Of a stretch of 34,517 nt of DNA, positions 16,423-24,890 are shown one piece after another (the first letter of the stretch is position 1; each line of letters begins with the position of its first letter). The notes beneath the pieces were generated by a model. It was not told where the DNA came from. It made no database searches and was given only the letters and a program-made list of their open reading frames with translations. Made by a program: the position numbers and the translations under genes. Source of the stretch: Rhodohalobacter halophilus (lineage in GTDB: Bacteria; Bacteroidota; Rhodothermia; Balneolales; Balneolaceae); the NCBI RefSeq assembly GCF_001715195.1, contig NZ_MDWE01000058.1:1-34517 (forward strand), in the 5' to 3' direction.

Positions 16423-16452
16423 ATTGAACGGGCTTTTTATTACTTATGTTTG
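16423..16452 (+). promoter_or_regulatory. Candidate Bacteroidota-type promoter for the 16484 gene
   Basis: ATTG (16423-16426), an 18-nt spacer and TATGTTTG (16445-16452) fit the Bacteroidota -33/-7 consensus (TTG and TAnnTTTG). A start about 7 bases later would give a leader of some 25 nt before the ATG at 16484. This is the best promoter match I found in the window. Confidence 0.5.
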
Positions 16453-16483
16453 TAAAATGAACATGAATAAAAGTTGATATAAA

Positions 16484-17122
16484 ATGGAAGTTGTTATTGC
16501 GGGCGGACATGGGAAAATTGCCATGCTGCTTCATCCGATGTTGAAAGAGAAGGGACACTCCGTTAAAGGATTGATCCGAAAAGAAGAGCAAGCTGATGAT
16601 TTGAGAAAAGCCGGTGCAGAACCGGTTCTTGTCGATATCGAGAAGGAAGATGACATCAGTGAATATGTTGGCCAGGCCGATGCTGTGGTGTTTGCCGCAG
16701 GTGCAGGCCCCGGAAGCGGGAAAGAGAGAAAATGGTCGGTGGATCGGGATGGCGCGATAAAACTGATTGAAGCCGCGAAGAAAAATGGAATTGAAAGGTA
16801 TGTGATGATCAGCGCCATGGGTTTAGAGACACCGCGCGGTGACGAGGTTTTTCAGGTTTATCAGCAGGCAAAAGCACAGGCGGATGAAGCCCTCAGAAAC
16901 AGCGGGTTAAATTATGTAATTGTGAAACCGGGACGCTTGACGAATGATGCCGGAACCGGAAAAGTGAAGCTGGCTGAAAAACTGGATCGCGGTGAAATTC
17001 CAAGGGAGGACGTGGCTCGTGTAATTGCTGAGATACTGGATAAGGATTCCATTAAAAATGTGGAATTCGATCTTCTTTCAGGTGAAAGTAATATCAATAA
17101 GGCACTTCTGGATTTTGTTTAA
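16484..17122 (+). CDS. NAD(P)-binding Rossmann-fold protein (YhfK-like atypical SDR)
   Basis: A 212-residue cytoplasmic protein of the NAD(P)H-binding atypical short-chain dehydrogenase group, closest in style to Bacillus YhfK and the NmrA/epimerase relatives. The nucleotide-binding loop is at residues 6-13 (AGGHGKIA), the second strand carries the Arg in GLIRKEEQ, and the AAGAGPGSGKE loop follows strand 4. ERYVMISAMG and VYQQAKAQADEALRNSGLNYVIVKPGRL are the family-typical later motifs. It probably binds NADP(H); the Tyr-x3-Lys catalytic pair is replaced by YQQAK, which could still serve. The reaction is unknown. A good Bacteroidota-type promoter lies just upstream. Confidence 0.85.
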   Translation: MEVVIAGGHGKIAMLLHPMLKEKGHSVKGLIRKEEQADDLRKAGAEPVLVDIEKEDDISEYVGQADAVVFAAGAGPGSGKERKWSVDRDGAIKLIEAAKKNGIERYVMISAMGLETPRGDEVFQVYQQAKAQADEALRNSGLNYVIVKPGRLTNDAGTGKVKLAEKLDRGEIPREDVARVIAEILDKDSIKNVEFDLLSGESNINKALLDFV

Positions 17123-17295
17123 ATCCTGTCAGGCTTTCCCAAAAATGATTCCCTGATTTAGCAGGTTAGGATCAAAGAATGAGCTTTTATTTCTCGTAGA
17201 ATTACGCGGATGAATTCGTAGATGAATCTTCGGGCTGCTTTGAGTATTTGTGACATCGTGGCAAAAAGATTATCCAAAACAGTTTTAAAGAAACC

Positions 17296-17335
17296 ACCCC
17301 TAACCCCTCCCTTGAAAACAGAAAGGAGGGGAAAA
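17296..17335. repeat. Short C-rich interspersed palindrome-like element
   Basis: The segment has the pattern CCACCCCTAACCCCTCCC followed by GGAGGGG, with the arms CCCCTCC (17304-17310) and GGAGGGG (17325-17331). I recall similar ACCCCTAACCCCTCCC-type sequences scattered between genes in Bacteroidota. Only one copy is present here, so calling it a repeat rests on that recollection. It lies between two convergent genes, where its hairpin could also slow transcription. Confidence 0.4.
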
Positions 17336-17352
17336 TGAGTGGTAAAAGATGA

Positions 17353-18852
17353 TCAATATCTGGCTGATTCACCATGGGTAAGTGTTTTAAGGATAAATTC
17401 CCGGATGTGCTCGTTGGAGGTAGCAAGGTCTTCCTGGCGAAGGTACATCATGTGGCCGCTGCGATACCCTTCAAATCTCATTCGGTCCGAAACTTTTCCG
17501 CTGCGATCCATATTCCACATCACATACTTAGCTGAGAAATAGTCGGTGCCTCCATCAAAATAACCGCTTTGAACAAGGAGATTTAGAAATGGATTTTCTC
17601 CCATTGCACGTCGCAGGTTATCACCGGTTGAGTCATTGCTTCTGTCCCAGGGGTGAACGGGACCGAAAAGATTGTACTGCAGATCCGTTTCGTACCCTAA
17701 AACTTCTCTCAAGTAGTAGTTTATACCGGGAGCGAAAGCATGATTCCAGGCTGTAAGAGCCGGATCGTGATCGTAGCGGTCTCCTGCATCTGAGCGGTCA
17801 ATTCCACGGTAGCGAGAGTCGAGCCGACCCACGGTTAATCCTTCATCTCTCAGAAGCTCCTTCCAGAAGAACGATGTTGGGATTGTGAGGTTATGATTTA
17901 AGATATGTTGGGAGTTGATACCGGAGTAGTAGGATACCTTTTCTGCAATCTCGTTACGTTTATCAGAAGAAATTGAACCGCCACGGGCAACTGCCGGTAG
18001 ATACTCTTCGATGGTAAACTCTTCAACTTCAGGTAGAATGTCGTCAAGATCCCGCTGTTGAAGATCACGCGGCAGAGCGTTGTGATACCAGGCAGTAGCG
18101 GCGTAGTATGGAAGTTTGAGGATTTCTGACCGAGGGGTCATTGCAGGTGGCTCCAGCCCAAGTCCGGTAGGAGAGACCATAATCACCCCGTTCAAAAACA
18201 TCCAGTGAGAACTTTGCAGCTGACGTGCAAGTCCGGCCACACGCGTAGTTCCGTAGCTTTCGCCTTTCAGGTATTTTGGTGATGTCCATCGATTGTGCCG
18301 GGATACAAAATTGTCGATCCAGGCGGCAAGGTAGCGAACATCCGCATTTACACCGAAAAAATCACTTCGATCGGCATCTTCATGCAGGATTCTGGAGAAC
18401 CCTGTGTTGACCGGGTCGATATAAACGATGTCTGCCACATCGAGGATGGAGTGCTCATTGTCGGAAACTCCATACGGCTGAACCGGATGACCTTCATCAT
18501 CAATATTCAGAAATTTTGGCCCGGTATAGCCGATATGCATCCAAACCGAAGCAGAGCCGGGACCGCCATTAAAAGAGAAAACCAGCGGTCTATTGGAAAT
18601 GTCATCTACATCTGTTCTGCGATAATAGACATAAAATAGGGATGCGTCAGGTTCACCATTGTCGTTCCAAACAGGTTGGGTTCCCGCAGTTGCTTCGTAC
18701 CGAACACGGTTACCTTGTATCGTTACTTCGCCTTCTGTGGTTACGGCACTTTCGGCTTCAAGGATTGGCTGAGCGGTGATTCCTTCGGGCGTAAAAAGTA
18801 TAAACGCCATCAACAGCGAAAGTGAGAAAATTGTGAATATGGTAGATTTCAT
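17353..18852 (-). CDS. S10-family serine carboxypeptidase, secreted
   Basis: A 499-residue exported enzyme that removes C-terminal residues from peptides at acidic to neutral pH. A Sec signal peptide occupies residues 1-27 (ends near ITAQ). The oxyanion/substrate motif FSFNGGPGSASVWMH is typical of S10. The triad is complete: Ser199 in KGESYGTTR, Asp433 in GYFDGGTDY and His467 in RSGHMMYL. An insertion with a lid-like helical region lies between Ser and Asp, as in family relatives. The S9 peptidase gene lies 70 bases upstream on the same strand but is separated by a terminator. Both are exported peptidases and would act together on peptides outside the inner membrane. Confidence 0.93.
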   Translation of the reverse strand: MKSTIFTIFSLSLLMAFILFTPEGITAQPILEAESAVTTEGEVTIQGNRVRYEATAGTQPVWNDNGEPDASLFYVYYRRTDVDDISNRPLVFSFNGGPGSASVWMHIGYTGPKFLNIDDEGHPVQPYGVSDNEHSILDVADIVYIDPVNTGFSRILHEDADRSDFFGVNADVRYLAAWIDNFVSRHNRWTSPKYLKGESYGTTRVAGLARQLQSSHWMFLNGVIMVSPTGLGLEPPAMTPRSEILKLPYYAATAWYHNALPRDLQQRDLDDILPEVEEFTIEEYLPAVARGGSISSDKRNEIAEKVSYYSGINSQHILNHNLTIPTSFFWKELLRDEGLTVGRLDSRYRGIDRSDAGDRYDHDPALTAWNHAFAPGINYYLREVLGYETDLQYNLFGPVHPWDRSNDSTGDNLRRAMGENPFLNLLVQSGYFDGGTDYFSAKYVMWNMDRSGKVSDRMRFEGYRSGHMMYLRQEDLATSNEHIREFILKTLTHGESARY

Positions 18853-18881
18853 AATAGAAGGGTTGATTAATCTTAGGTGGA

Positions 18882-18916
18882 AGAGATAGAAGAGCCCGAA
18901 TCAGATTCCGGGCTCT
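18882..18916 (-). terminator. Terminator after the S9 peptidase gene
   Basis: The arms AGAGCCCG (18891-18898) and CGGGCTCT (18909-18916) form a perfect 8-bp stem. On the minus strand it is followed by a pyrimidine-rich tail (TTCTATCTCTT). It begins 6 bases beyond the S9 stop codon. Confidence 0.7.
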
Positions 18917-18922
18917 AAAGTT

Positions 18923-21007
18923 TTAATCTTGATTGAGCCAATACTCAAACCAGCTGCGCTTTCTTTCCAGTCGGTCCACCAGTAGCCAAGGCTCACCGGT
19001 TCGAGACAGTCCGTGGGAAGATCTTGGGTACCTCACGAACTCAACCGGCACCTGCATCTTCTTAAGGGCCATATACCACTGCTCGCCATCTGTAATCGGA
19101 GTTCTCCAATCCTCTTCGCTATGAATGATGAGCGTTGGAGCTTCCACATTTTCCACGTATTTGAGCGGGGAGAGATCCCAGTAGAGTTCCTGTCTCTCCC
19201 ACGGATAGCCGCCAAATTCAAACTCGGTCAAACCCTGTGCGTCGGATGACCCATACCAGCTAAACCAATTGGAGATCGAGCGGCTTGTAACGGCAGCTTT
19301 CCATTTTTCAGGAAATCGGGCTGTGAGCCAGTTGGTCATATAACCGCCATAACTTCCACCGCTCACACCAACACGATTTTCATCGATGTCGGGATATTTT
19401 TCAAGAACGGCATCCAGGCCTTTCAGGAAATCCTCCTCATCCATAAAGCCCCACTGCTCCTTGGTGGCGTACATAAAATCGTGTCCGTAGGAAGATGATC
19501 CCCTGGGATTCGGATAGAAGACAAACATTCCGGAGGCAGAAAGTGTATGAAATGCCTGAAACCAGGTGTTGCCGTAGTAGGAGTGTGGACCACCATGAAT
19601 TTTCATTACAAGCGGATACGATTTTCCTTCCTCATAACCGACCGGTTTGATTACCCAGCCCTGAATTTCGGTGCCGTCATCCACGGTCCAGAGAATCTCT
19701 TCAGCAGGGTTAACGGTTCGGTCGGCCATCCACTCCTCATTGAATCGGGTGAGTTGTACTTCGCGGCTTCCATCAGCCCGGGATACAAATACTTCGGCCG
19801 GTGTGACGGCGTCAGTAGCGGTATATGCCATCCAGCGACCATTATCGGTTGTCGAAAAGCTGCTTAATCGCCGCTCCCCACCTGTAACCTGACGTATATC
19901 CCCGCCACCTCTATTGACTTCAAATAGGTGTGAGTTACCTCGTATTTGAGAGTTGAATCGAAGAGCATTTCCATTAGGAGTCCAGTAGGGTGAACCGGGT
20001 GACAGATCCCAGTTTGCAGTTAAATTAGTGACTGAGCCTGAGGGCTCTCCGTTTCGGTTCAGGGCTGTGACCATGATATCAGTTTGAGCCCCGCGCTCAT
20101 CGGATTGCAAAAAGGCGAGATATCTGCCATTTGGGGAGATGACAGGGGATCGCTGCGTGCCATCCATTTCAAAAACTTGAGACACTTCCTGCGAATCCAG
20201 GTCAATCATGTAGATATTTCGGGTGTTTTCATCATTATATTCGTCATCTTCGAGTGGGTCTCCGGAAAAGTAGATTTTACTGCCATCGGCTGACCATTCT
20301 ACATCACCTACGTTAAACTCCATTTCGGTGATCTGCTCGGCTTCTCCACCCTCAGCAGAGATGACAAAGAGCTGCCGTTTCTCGTAAATGGATGGATGTG
20401 GCAGCCAGGCAGAAGTTCCATCGCGCATGTAGCGCATTTGTGTAATCACACGCCCGTCAAACCGCTCAGAATCAAGGGTGTTGGAGATGGCATCCGGTGC
20501 AATCCAGCCGGCGCGTTTCTCGCGTTCCTCCTCTGTTTCCGGCTGTTTTGTGAATGCAATTTTAGAACCATCGGGCGACCAGATAGGCGAGCTGTTGAGC
20601 CCTTCGATGGTAAAAGCTTCTCCACCGGGTTCAGTCACTCGTATAAAACGAACAGAGTTGCCGTCATCACCCCGGCGCGATTGAATTCCTAATAGTTTTC
20701 CGTCCGGTGACCACTGCGGGCTGGAAGATTCAACGGTAGGATCTGTAAAACGGAATGGCTCGCCGTCGGGCTGGCCGTTATTCAGTTTCTGCATCCACAC
20801 TTCACGATGGCGCTTGTTGTTGTCCACATCAATAGTAGTGTGAGTGAAGGCAACATACTTGCCATCGGGAGAGATCTCCGTTTGGCTTATGAATGTGGTT
20901 TTATAGTAATCTTCGGGCAATATTCCCTGCTGCGCAAAGAGCTGGGAAGATGACCAGAACATCAACAATAATAGTATTGGTAGTGATTTTACGTATCGGT
21001 TCCTCAT
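18923..21007 (-). CDS. S9-family oligopeptidase (acylaminoacyl-peptidase/DPP type), secreted
   Basis: A 694-residue exported serine peptidase. A Sec signal peptide ends near SSSQLFAQQ (residue about 26). Residues about 35-410 form a beta-propeller built of WD40-like PD40 repeats (EISPDGKYVAF, PQWSPDGKLLG, PIWSPDGSKIAF, VEWSADGSKIYF). The C-terminal alpha/beta-hydrolase domain carries Ser552 in GVSGGSYGGYM, Asp633 in SEEDWRTP and His665 in SSHGLSRTG, the complete S9 triad. The propeller restricts access so that only short peptides are cut. Members release N-terminal dipeptides or acylated residues. The large exported form is common in protein-degrading Bacteroidota. Confidence 0.95.
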   Translation of the reverse strand: MRNRYVKSLPILLLLMFWSSSQLFAQQGILPEDYYKTTFISQTEISPDGKYVAFTHTTIDVDNNKRHREVWMQKLNNGQPDGEPFRFTDPTVESSSPQWSPDGKLLGIQSRRGDDGNSVRFIRVTEPGGEAFTIEGLNSSPIWSPDGSKIAFTKQPETEEEREKRAGWIAPDAISNTLDSERFDGRVITQMRYMRDGTSAWLPHPSIYEKRQLFVISAEGGEAEQITEMEFNVGDVEWSADGSKIYFSGDPLEDDEYNDENTRNIYMIDLDSQEVSQVFEMDGTQRSPVISPNGRYLAFLQSDERGAQTDIMVTALNRNGEPSGSVTNLTANWDLSPGSPYWTPNGNALRFNSQIRGNSHLFEVNRGGGDIRQVTGGERRLSSFSTTDNGRWMAYTATDAVTPAEVFVSRADGSREVQLTRFNEEWMADRTVNPAEEILWTVDDGTEIQGWVIKPVGYEEGKSYPLVMKIHGGPHSYYGNTWFQAFHTLSASGMFVFYPNPRGSSSYGHDFMYATKEQWGFMDEEDFLKGLDAVLEKYPDIDENRVGVSGGSYGGYMTNWLTARFPEKWKAAVTSRSISNWFSWYGSSDAQGLTEFEFGGYPWERQELYWDLSPLKYVENVEAPTLIIHSEEDWRTPITDGEQWYMALKKMQVPVEFVRYPRSSHGLSRTGEPWLLVDRLERKRSWFEYWLNQD

Positions 21008-21076
21008 GGTGTAGAGTCTGTTTCTTAAGGTTGAAGAACCGTAATGTAATTGAACGCGAGGTGGTTTTAAAATAAG

Positions 21077-21103
21077 AACGGCCCTCGAGGGGCCGTTTTA
21101 CAA
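21077..21103 (-). terminator. Terminator after the Na/Pi cotransporter gene
   Basis: AACGGCCC (21077-21084) and GGGCCGTT (21090-21097) form a perfect stem with a 5-nt loop. On the minus strand a T-containing tail (CTTATTTT) follows. The plus strand also has TTTT directly after it, but no plus-strand gene ends here. Confidence 0.7.
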
Positions 21104-21123
21104 ATTTTTTATGGTCTCAGGAG

Positions 21124-22860
21124 TTAATTATCGAGAATTAAGTCGCTGTGAACCTTCAGTTTTTTACCGGCAAGCGCCTCATTTACGTTGAAAATATGAT
21201 CGCCAATTTTTTCAAGCCGGGTCAGGTAATCGAGATATATTACTCCTGCCTTTGAATTGTAGACGCCATTTTCGAGTCGCTTGTAGTGAGCATCCTTCAT
21301 AATGTCGCGCCGGCGGTTGATCTCCTGCTCAATCTCAATGGCAGGATTCAGATCTATTTCCTTGCCAAAACTCTCCATATTGGTGCGCATAATTTTGATG
21401 GCTTCTCTTACCGTGTCGAGCATATCATTCACCTCATCAATGGCTTCTTGAGGAAGTTTAATTCCTTCATTTTCCATCTGCTCAAACGTTTTTGACATCT
21501 GGAAGTAGATATCACCGATACGTTCCAGATCATTGATCATGCTGTGCATCAGTCGGATTTTTCGTGTGGCAGATTCCGTAAGGTTGCTGCTCGAAATTTT
21601 TGTCAGATACTCGGCAACTTCGAGCTCTATGTTATCGGTAATCTGCTCCCGTTTTTTGATCTTTTTCAAAAATTTCTCCTGCTTCTTCTGCTTCTTCATA
21701 AATAAGCCGGTAAAGCTGAAGTGCATCTTTTCAATCAGGCGGCCAAACAATTCGATCTCCTTAAATGCCTGTGCAATGGAGAGCTCAGATGATGACATCA
21801 ACCCGCCGGAGATGTATTTAAGACGGAATGCCTGATCGGAGTCTTCTTTCTCTTTTTCAACCCGCTCCACAAACTTTATGATGGCCGGAACAAAACCAAA
21901 TAGGAGGGCTACATTCAGTACGTTGAAAGTGGTATGAAATAGTGAAATACCGAGTGTAGCAGCGGCTCTCGCCTCTTGGGAGTCATCAAAAATGGATCCT
22001 ATTTCCGGTTGGAAGTAGTGCATTACCTGGTCAATACCGATCAAGAAGGGGTTGATGAGCATCAGCATCCATATCACCCCGAACACATTGAAAATAAAAT
22101 GGAACCTCGCTGCCCGTTTTGCATGAACATTTCCAACAAGTGCTGCGATGTTAGCTGTGACGGTTGTACCGATATTTTCCCCCAGAACCATGGCGGCTGC
22201 AATCGGAAATGAGATCCAGCCCTGAAAAAGCATGACCAGTGTAATGGCTGTAGCTGCAGATGAAGATTGTGTTAACAGTGTGAGCAGGGTACCGATCACC
22301 ACAAAGATCAGCATGGAAGCAAACCCAAACTCCGTAAACGAGTCGAGAAAGGCGAACATTTCCGGATTGTCCTGGATGTTGGGTACGGCATTTTTAATAA
22401 ATTCGAGACCAATAAACAGAATACCGAAACCGATCATCGCTTCGGCAAGGTTTTTCATCTTCTCCTTCCCGAAAAACATAAATGGGAAGAAAATACCGAT
22501 CAGAGCCACTGCAATTGGGGTAATCTGCATTTTGAAGCCAAAAATAGAGACCATCCAGGCGGTGACGGTGGTACCGATATTGGCTCCCATAATCACACCG
22601 GTAGATTCGATAAAGGTGATCAAACCGGCGTTTACAAAACTAACCACCATTACTGTGGTAGTTGTGGAGGATTGAGTAATGGTTGTAGCTGTAAAACCGG
22701 TGAAAATTCCCCTGAGCCGGCTGGTTGTCATCCCCTTCAGAATGGAGCGAAGACGGGATCCTGCAACTTTTTGAAGTCCGTCACTAAAAATTTTCATCCC
22801 GTAGATGAAGATTCCCAATGCCCCGATCAGCTGCAGAAAATCAAATAACGTATAGTTCAT
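21124..22860 (-). CDS. Na+/phosphate cotransporter with PhoU-like C-terminal domain
   Basis: A 578-residue inner-membrane protein of the Na/Pi cotransporter (NptA/PF02690-type) family, which imports phosphate with sodium. The two inverted family repeats show the QSS motifs TQSSTTTT (63-65) and TQSSSAAT (198-200), each followed by a GxNIGTT helix (92-98 GANIGTT; 227-233 GENIGTT). Residues about 340-560 are a cytoplasmic helical bundle like PhoU, with conserved acidic/heptad patterns (LMHSMINDLERIGDIYFQM and YLDYLTRLEKIGDHIFNVN). The E..IGD pairs are PhoU hallmarks. The fusion of transporter and PhoU domain is standard in this family and probably regulates uptake. It stands alone, with a terminator just downstream. 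Confidence 0.92.
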   Translation of the reverse strand: MNYTLFDFLQLIGALGIFIYGMKIFSDGLQKVAGSRLRSILKGMTTSRLRGIFTGFTATTITQSSTTTTVMVVSFVNAGLITFIESTGVIMGANIGTTVTAWMVSIFGFKMQITPIAVALIGIFFPFMFFGKEKMKNLAEAMIGFGILFIGLEFIKNAVPNIQDNPEMFAFLDSFTEFGFASMLIFVVIGTLLTLLTQSSSAATAITLVMLFQGWISFPIAAAMVLGENIGTTVTANIAALVGNVHAKRAARFHFIFNVFGVIWMLMLINPFLIGIDQVMHYFQPEIGSIFDDSQEARAAATLGISLFHTTFNVLNVALLFGFVPAIIKFVERVEKEKEDSDQAFRLKYISGGLMSSSELSIAQAFKEIELFGRLIEKMHFSFTGLFMKKQKKQEKFLKKIKKREQITDNIELEVAEYLTKISSSNLTESATRKIRLMHSMINDLERIGDIYFQMSKTFEQMENEGIKLPQEAIDEVNDMLDTVREAIKIMRTNMESFGKEIDLNPAIEIEQEINRRRDIMKDAHYKRLENGVYNSKAGVIYLDYLTRLEKIGDHIFNVNEALAGKKLKVHSDLILDN

Positions 22861-23021
22861 TTAATGAGGGTTATCTCAAAAGATTGATTTTAAAAACAAG
22901 AGTAAAGATGCGGATAAATCGGTGAGGGTAGCAAGTTAAATTAATGTTAAGAGATTTAGTCCGGGTTATGGATGTGAAGTTATTAAGATATTGATTATAT
23001 ATAACTAAATGGTGTGTTGAT

Positions 23022-24548
23022 TTAAGGTTTTTCAAGTGCAATCACATCATATAAGTCGGTACGTCTGTCTTTCAGCGTTCGAACGCTGCCTTGTTCATGG
23101 AGTTCTTTCAGTAAATCGAGATCAACATCCACAATTAAAATCATCTCTGTATTGGGAGTGGCTTCTGCCTTAATTCCGTTCGTTGGGAATGAGAAGTCGC
23201 AAGGAGTGAATACCACTGACTGGGCAAAGGAGATGTCCATATTGTGGACTTTAGGCAGATTTCCCACACTTCCTGCAATGGCTACATAGCACTCATTTTC
23301 TATGGCGCGGGCTATGGCACAGTTACGAACGCGGGAGTATCCGTTTTGAGTATCGGTTAAGAAAGGGACAAAAAGGATATCCATTTCCTCTTTTGCGAGC
23401 AGACGGCTCAATTCTGGGAATTCTATATCGTAACAGATTAAAATTCCGATCTTTCCGGCATCGGTATCAAATGTTTTGACCTGTGTTCCGCCACTCATAC
23501 CCCACACCTTCACCTCATCGGGGGTGACATGAATTTTTTCGTATCGCTCTACTTCTCCGTTTCGCTTGCAGAGGTAGCCGATGTTTTTGAGAACATCATC
23601 TTTGAATTCCGGCATACTTCCCGTGATGATGTTGGTGTTGTAGGAGATCGCAAAATCTGCAAATGTATCCCGAAGACGCTCGGTATATCCGGCCAGTTTT
23701 CGAATTGCGTCTGGCTCGGATAGGTGGTTGTATTCAGCCATCAGCGGAGCATTGACATACTCCGGGAAGAGTAAAAAATCGGCGCGATAACCCGAAACGG
23801 CATCTACAAAATATTCGATCTGTTCGGTGAGGTCATCCCACCCTGCATACGGTCGCATTCCCCATTGAACCAGTCCGAGACGAACCACACTTTTCTGAGG
23901 TTTGTACTTCTTTTGCGGTTTTTGATAGTAGATGTTTGACCATTCCAGCAGGGCTGCGTACGACTCTGAGGCATCATCCTCAGGCAGGTAGTTTTTAACT
24001 ACGCGTTTTACATGAAAGTCATTGGAGAGCTGGAAATTTAAAACCGGGTCGTGAATCTCCTTATTTTTGACCTTTTCGATATACTGTTTTGCAGTCAGGT
24101 CGTCGAATTTATGGAAGTTGGGCAGGCGTCCGCCAAAGACGATACTTTTCAAATTCAGTTCTTCACAGAGCTCTTTCCTGTAGTCGTAGAGACGGCGGCC
24201 CAGTCGTAATCCGCGATAGTCGGGATGAACCATCATATCCAGGCCATACATCGTATCACCCTCCGGAGAGTGGGTTGTAAAGGTGTCGTTGGCGGTTATG
24301 TCCAGGTAGGTGTGTTTGTCTTCGAAAATTTGATAATCGATGATAATGGCCAGGGCACAGGCTACCATTTCTCCGTCTACTTTAATGACAACCTGTCCTT
24401 CAGGAAATAGTTGAGTGAGCTTTTTGATCTGATCTTTGGACCATGCTGGGTCCTGTACTTTCGGGTAGCATTTGATCATCAGCTCCTGAAGAGTTTTATA
24501 GTCAGAGAATTTAAGTTGCTGAAGCTCAATTTTGTCGATCGATTTCAT
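23022..24548 (-). CDS. GNAT acetyltransferase-nitrilase family fusion protein
   Basis: A 508-residue cytoplasmic two-domain protein. Residues about 1-190 form a GNAT domain with the acetyl-CoA loop MMVHPDYRGLRLGRRL (Arg112 onward). Residues about 222-508 form a carbon-nitrogen hydrolase domain with the Glu-Lys-Cys triad Glu263 (LLFPEYVNAP), Lys338 (YEKIHVTPDE) and Cys372 (ILICYDIEFPE). Such fusions are found in several phyla and are assumed to process an amide and an acyl group on one molecule, but the substrate is not known. The start is set at ATG 24548. The upstream in-frame TTG at 24590 lies inside a TACATTTG promoter-like box and is rejected. The gene is flanked upstream by the hairpin island. 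Confidence 0.9.
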   Translation of the reverse strand: MKSIDKIELQQLKFSDYKTLQELMIKCYPKVQDPAWSKDQIKKLTQLFPEGQVVIKVDGEMVACALAIIIDYQIFEDKHTYLDITANDTFTTHSPEGDTMYGLDMMVHPDYRGLRLGRRLYDYRKELCEELNLKSIVFGGRLPNFHKFDDLTAKQYIEKVKNKEIHDPVLNFQLSNDFHVKRVVKNYLPEDDASESYAALLEWSNIYYQKPQKKYKPQKSVVRLGLVQWGMRPYAGWDDLTEQIEYFVDAVSGYRADFLLFPEYVNAPLMAEYNHLSEPDAIRKLAGYTERLRDTFADFAISYNTNIITGSMPEFKDDVLKNIGYLCKRNGEVERYEKIHVTPDEVKVWGMSGGTQVKTFDTDAGKIGILICYDIEFPELSRLLAKEEMDILFVPFLTDTQNGYSRVRNCAIARAIENECYVAIAGSVGNLPKVHNMDISFAQSVVFTPCDFSFPTNGIKAEATPNTEMILIVDVDLDLLKELHEQGSVRTLKDRRTDLYDVIALEKP

Positions 24549-24587
24549 AACGGTATATGACTGATGATGAATGGGTGTATCACAGAA

Positions 24588-24595
24588 CAAATGTA
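24588..24595 (-). promoter_or_regulatory. Candidate -7 box for the GNAT-nitrilase gene
   Basis: Minus-strand TACATTTG matches TAnnTTTG, 40 bases upstream of the ATG at 24548. No clear -33 TTG is seen at the normal distance, because the hairpin island begins there. Confidence 0.35.
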
Positions 24596-24654
24596 AGAAA
24601 CAGGCGGGTGAATCCTGAATATTGCAGAGAGGTATTTTTAATTCTTGTATCGAA

Positions 24655-24890
24655 GGGGCCGCCCCCGTTACCTGGGGCTTGGGTTTTCGCTATTGCTCAA
24701 ATACCCGATACCCGCGCTTAGGCACAGGCCTGCAGTCGGGCGTTCAGCCGGTGCAGAACGGAGGATTTTTCAATGTTCATAGATAAAAAAGTCCCGCAGG
24801 TTGCGGGACGCCGGATTGTAGCCCCACCGGAAACGGTGGAGTAATTGAATCGGGAGATTTAATCAAGCCCTGCAAAGCAGGGCGGCTCCA
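24655..24890. repeat. Hairpin island, REP/BIME-like
   Basis: Within a 344-base gene-free gap, at least five consecutive stem-loops are visible. They are GCCCC/GGGGC (24661-24678); CTGCA..CGG/CCG..TGCAG (24730-24756); GTCCCGCA-GGT-TGCGGGAC (24791-24809); CCACCG-GAAA-CGGTGG (24824-24839); and GCCCTGC-AAA-GCAGGGC (24867-24883). GTAG (24818-24821) directly precedes the fourth on the plus strand. GGAG (24886-24889) precedes the fifth on the minus strand. A GTAG or GGAG tetranucleotide before a hairpin is the known layout of RAYT-associated REP sequences, and two in opposite orientation make a BIME-like unit. The composition is richer in G and C than the flanks. No transposase is present. Confidence 0.55.
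24781..24809 (-). terminator. Terminator after the asparaginase-family gene
   Basis: GTCCCGCA (24791-24798) and TGCGGGAC (24802-24809) form a perfect 8-bp stem with a 3-nt loop. On the minus strand it is followed by TTTTTTATC. It is part of the hairpin island and is the strongest terminator candidate there. Confidence 0.7.

Noticed and set aside
22232-22675. 147-codon plus-strand open frame inside the Na/Pi cotransporter gene
   Set aside because: It lies antisense to the conserved QSS/GxNIGTT helices, and its composition is that of a shadow frame.
24655-24890. CRISPR array
   Set aside because: The hairpins differ from one another, spacing is irregular and there is no repeated unit.
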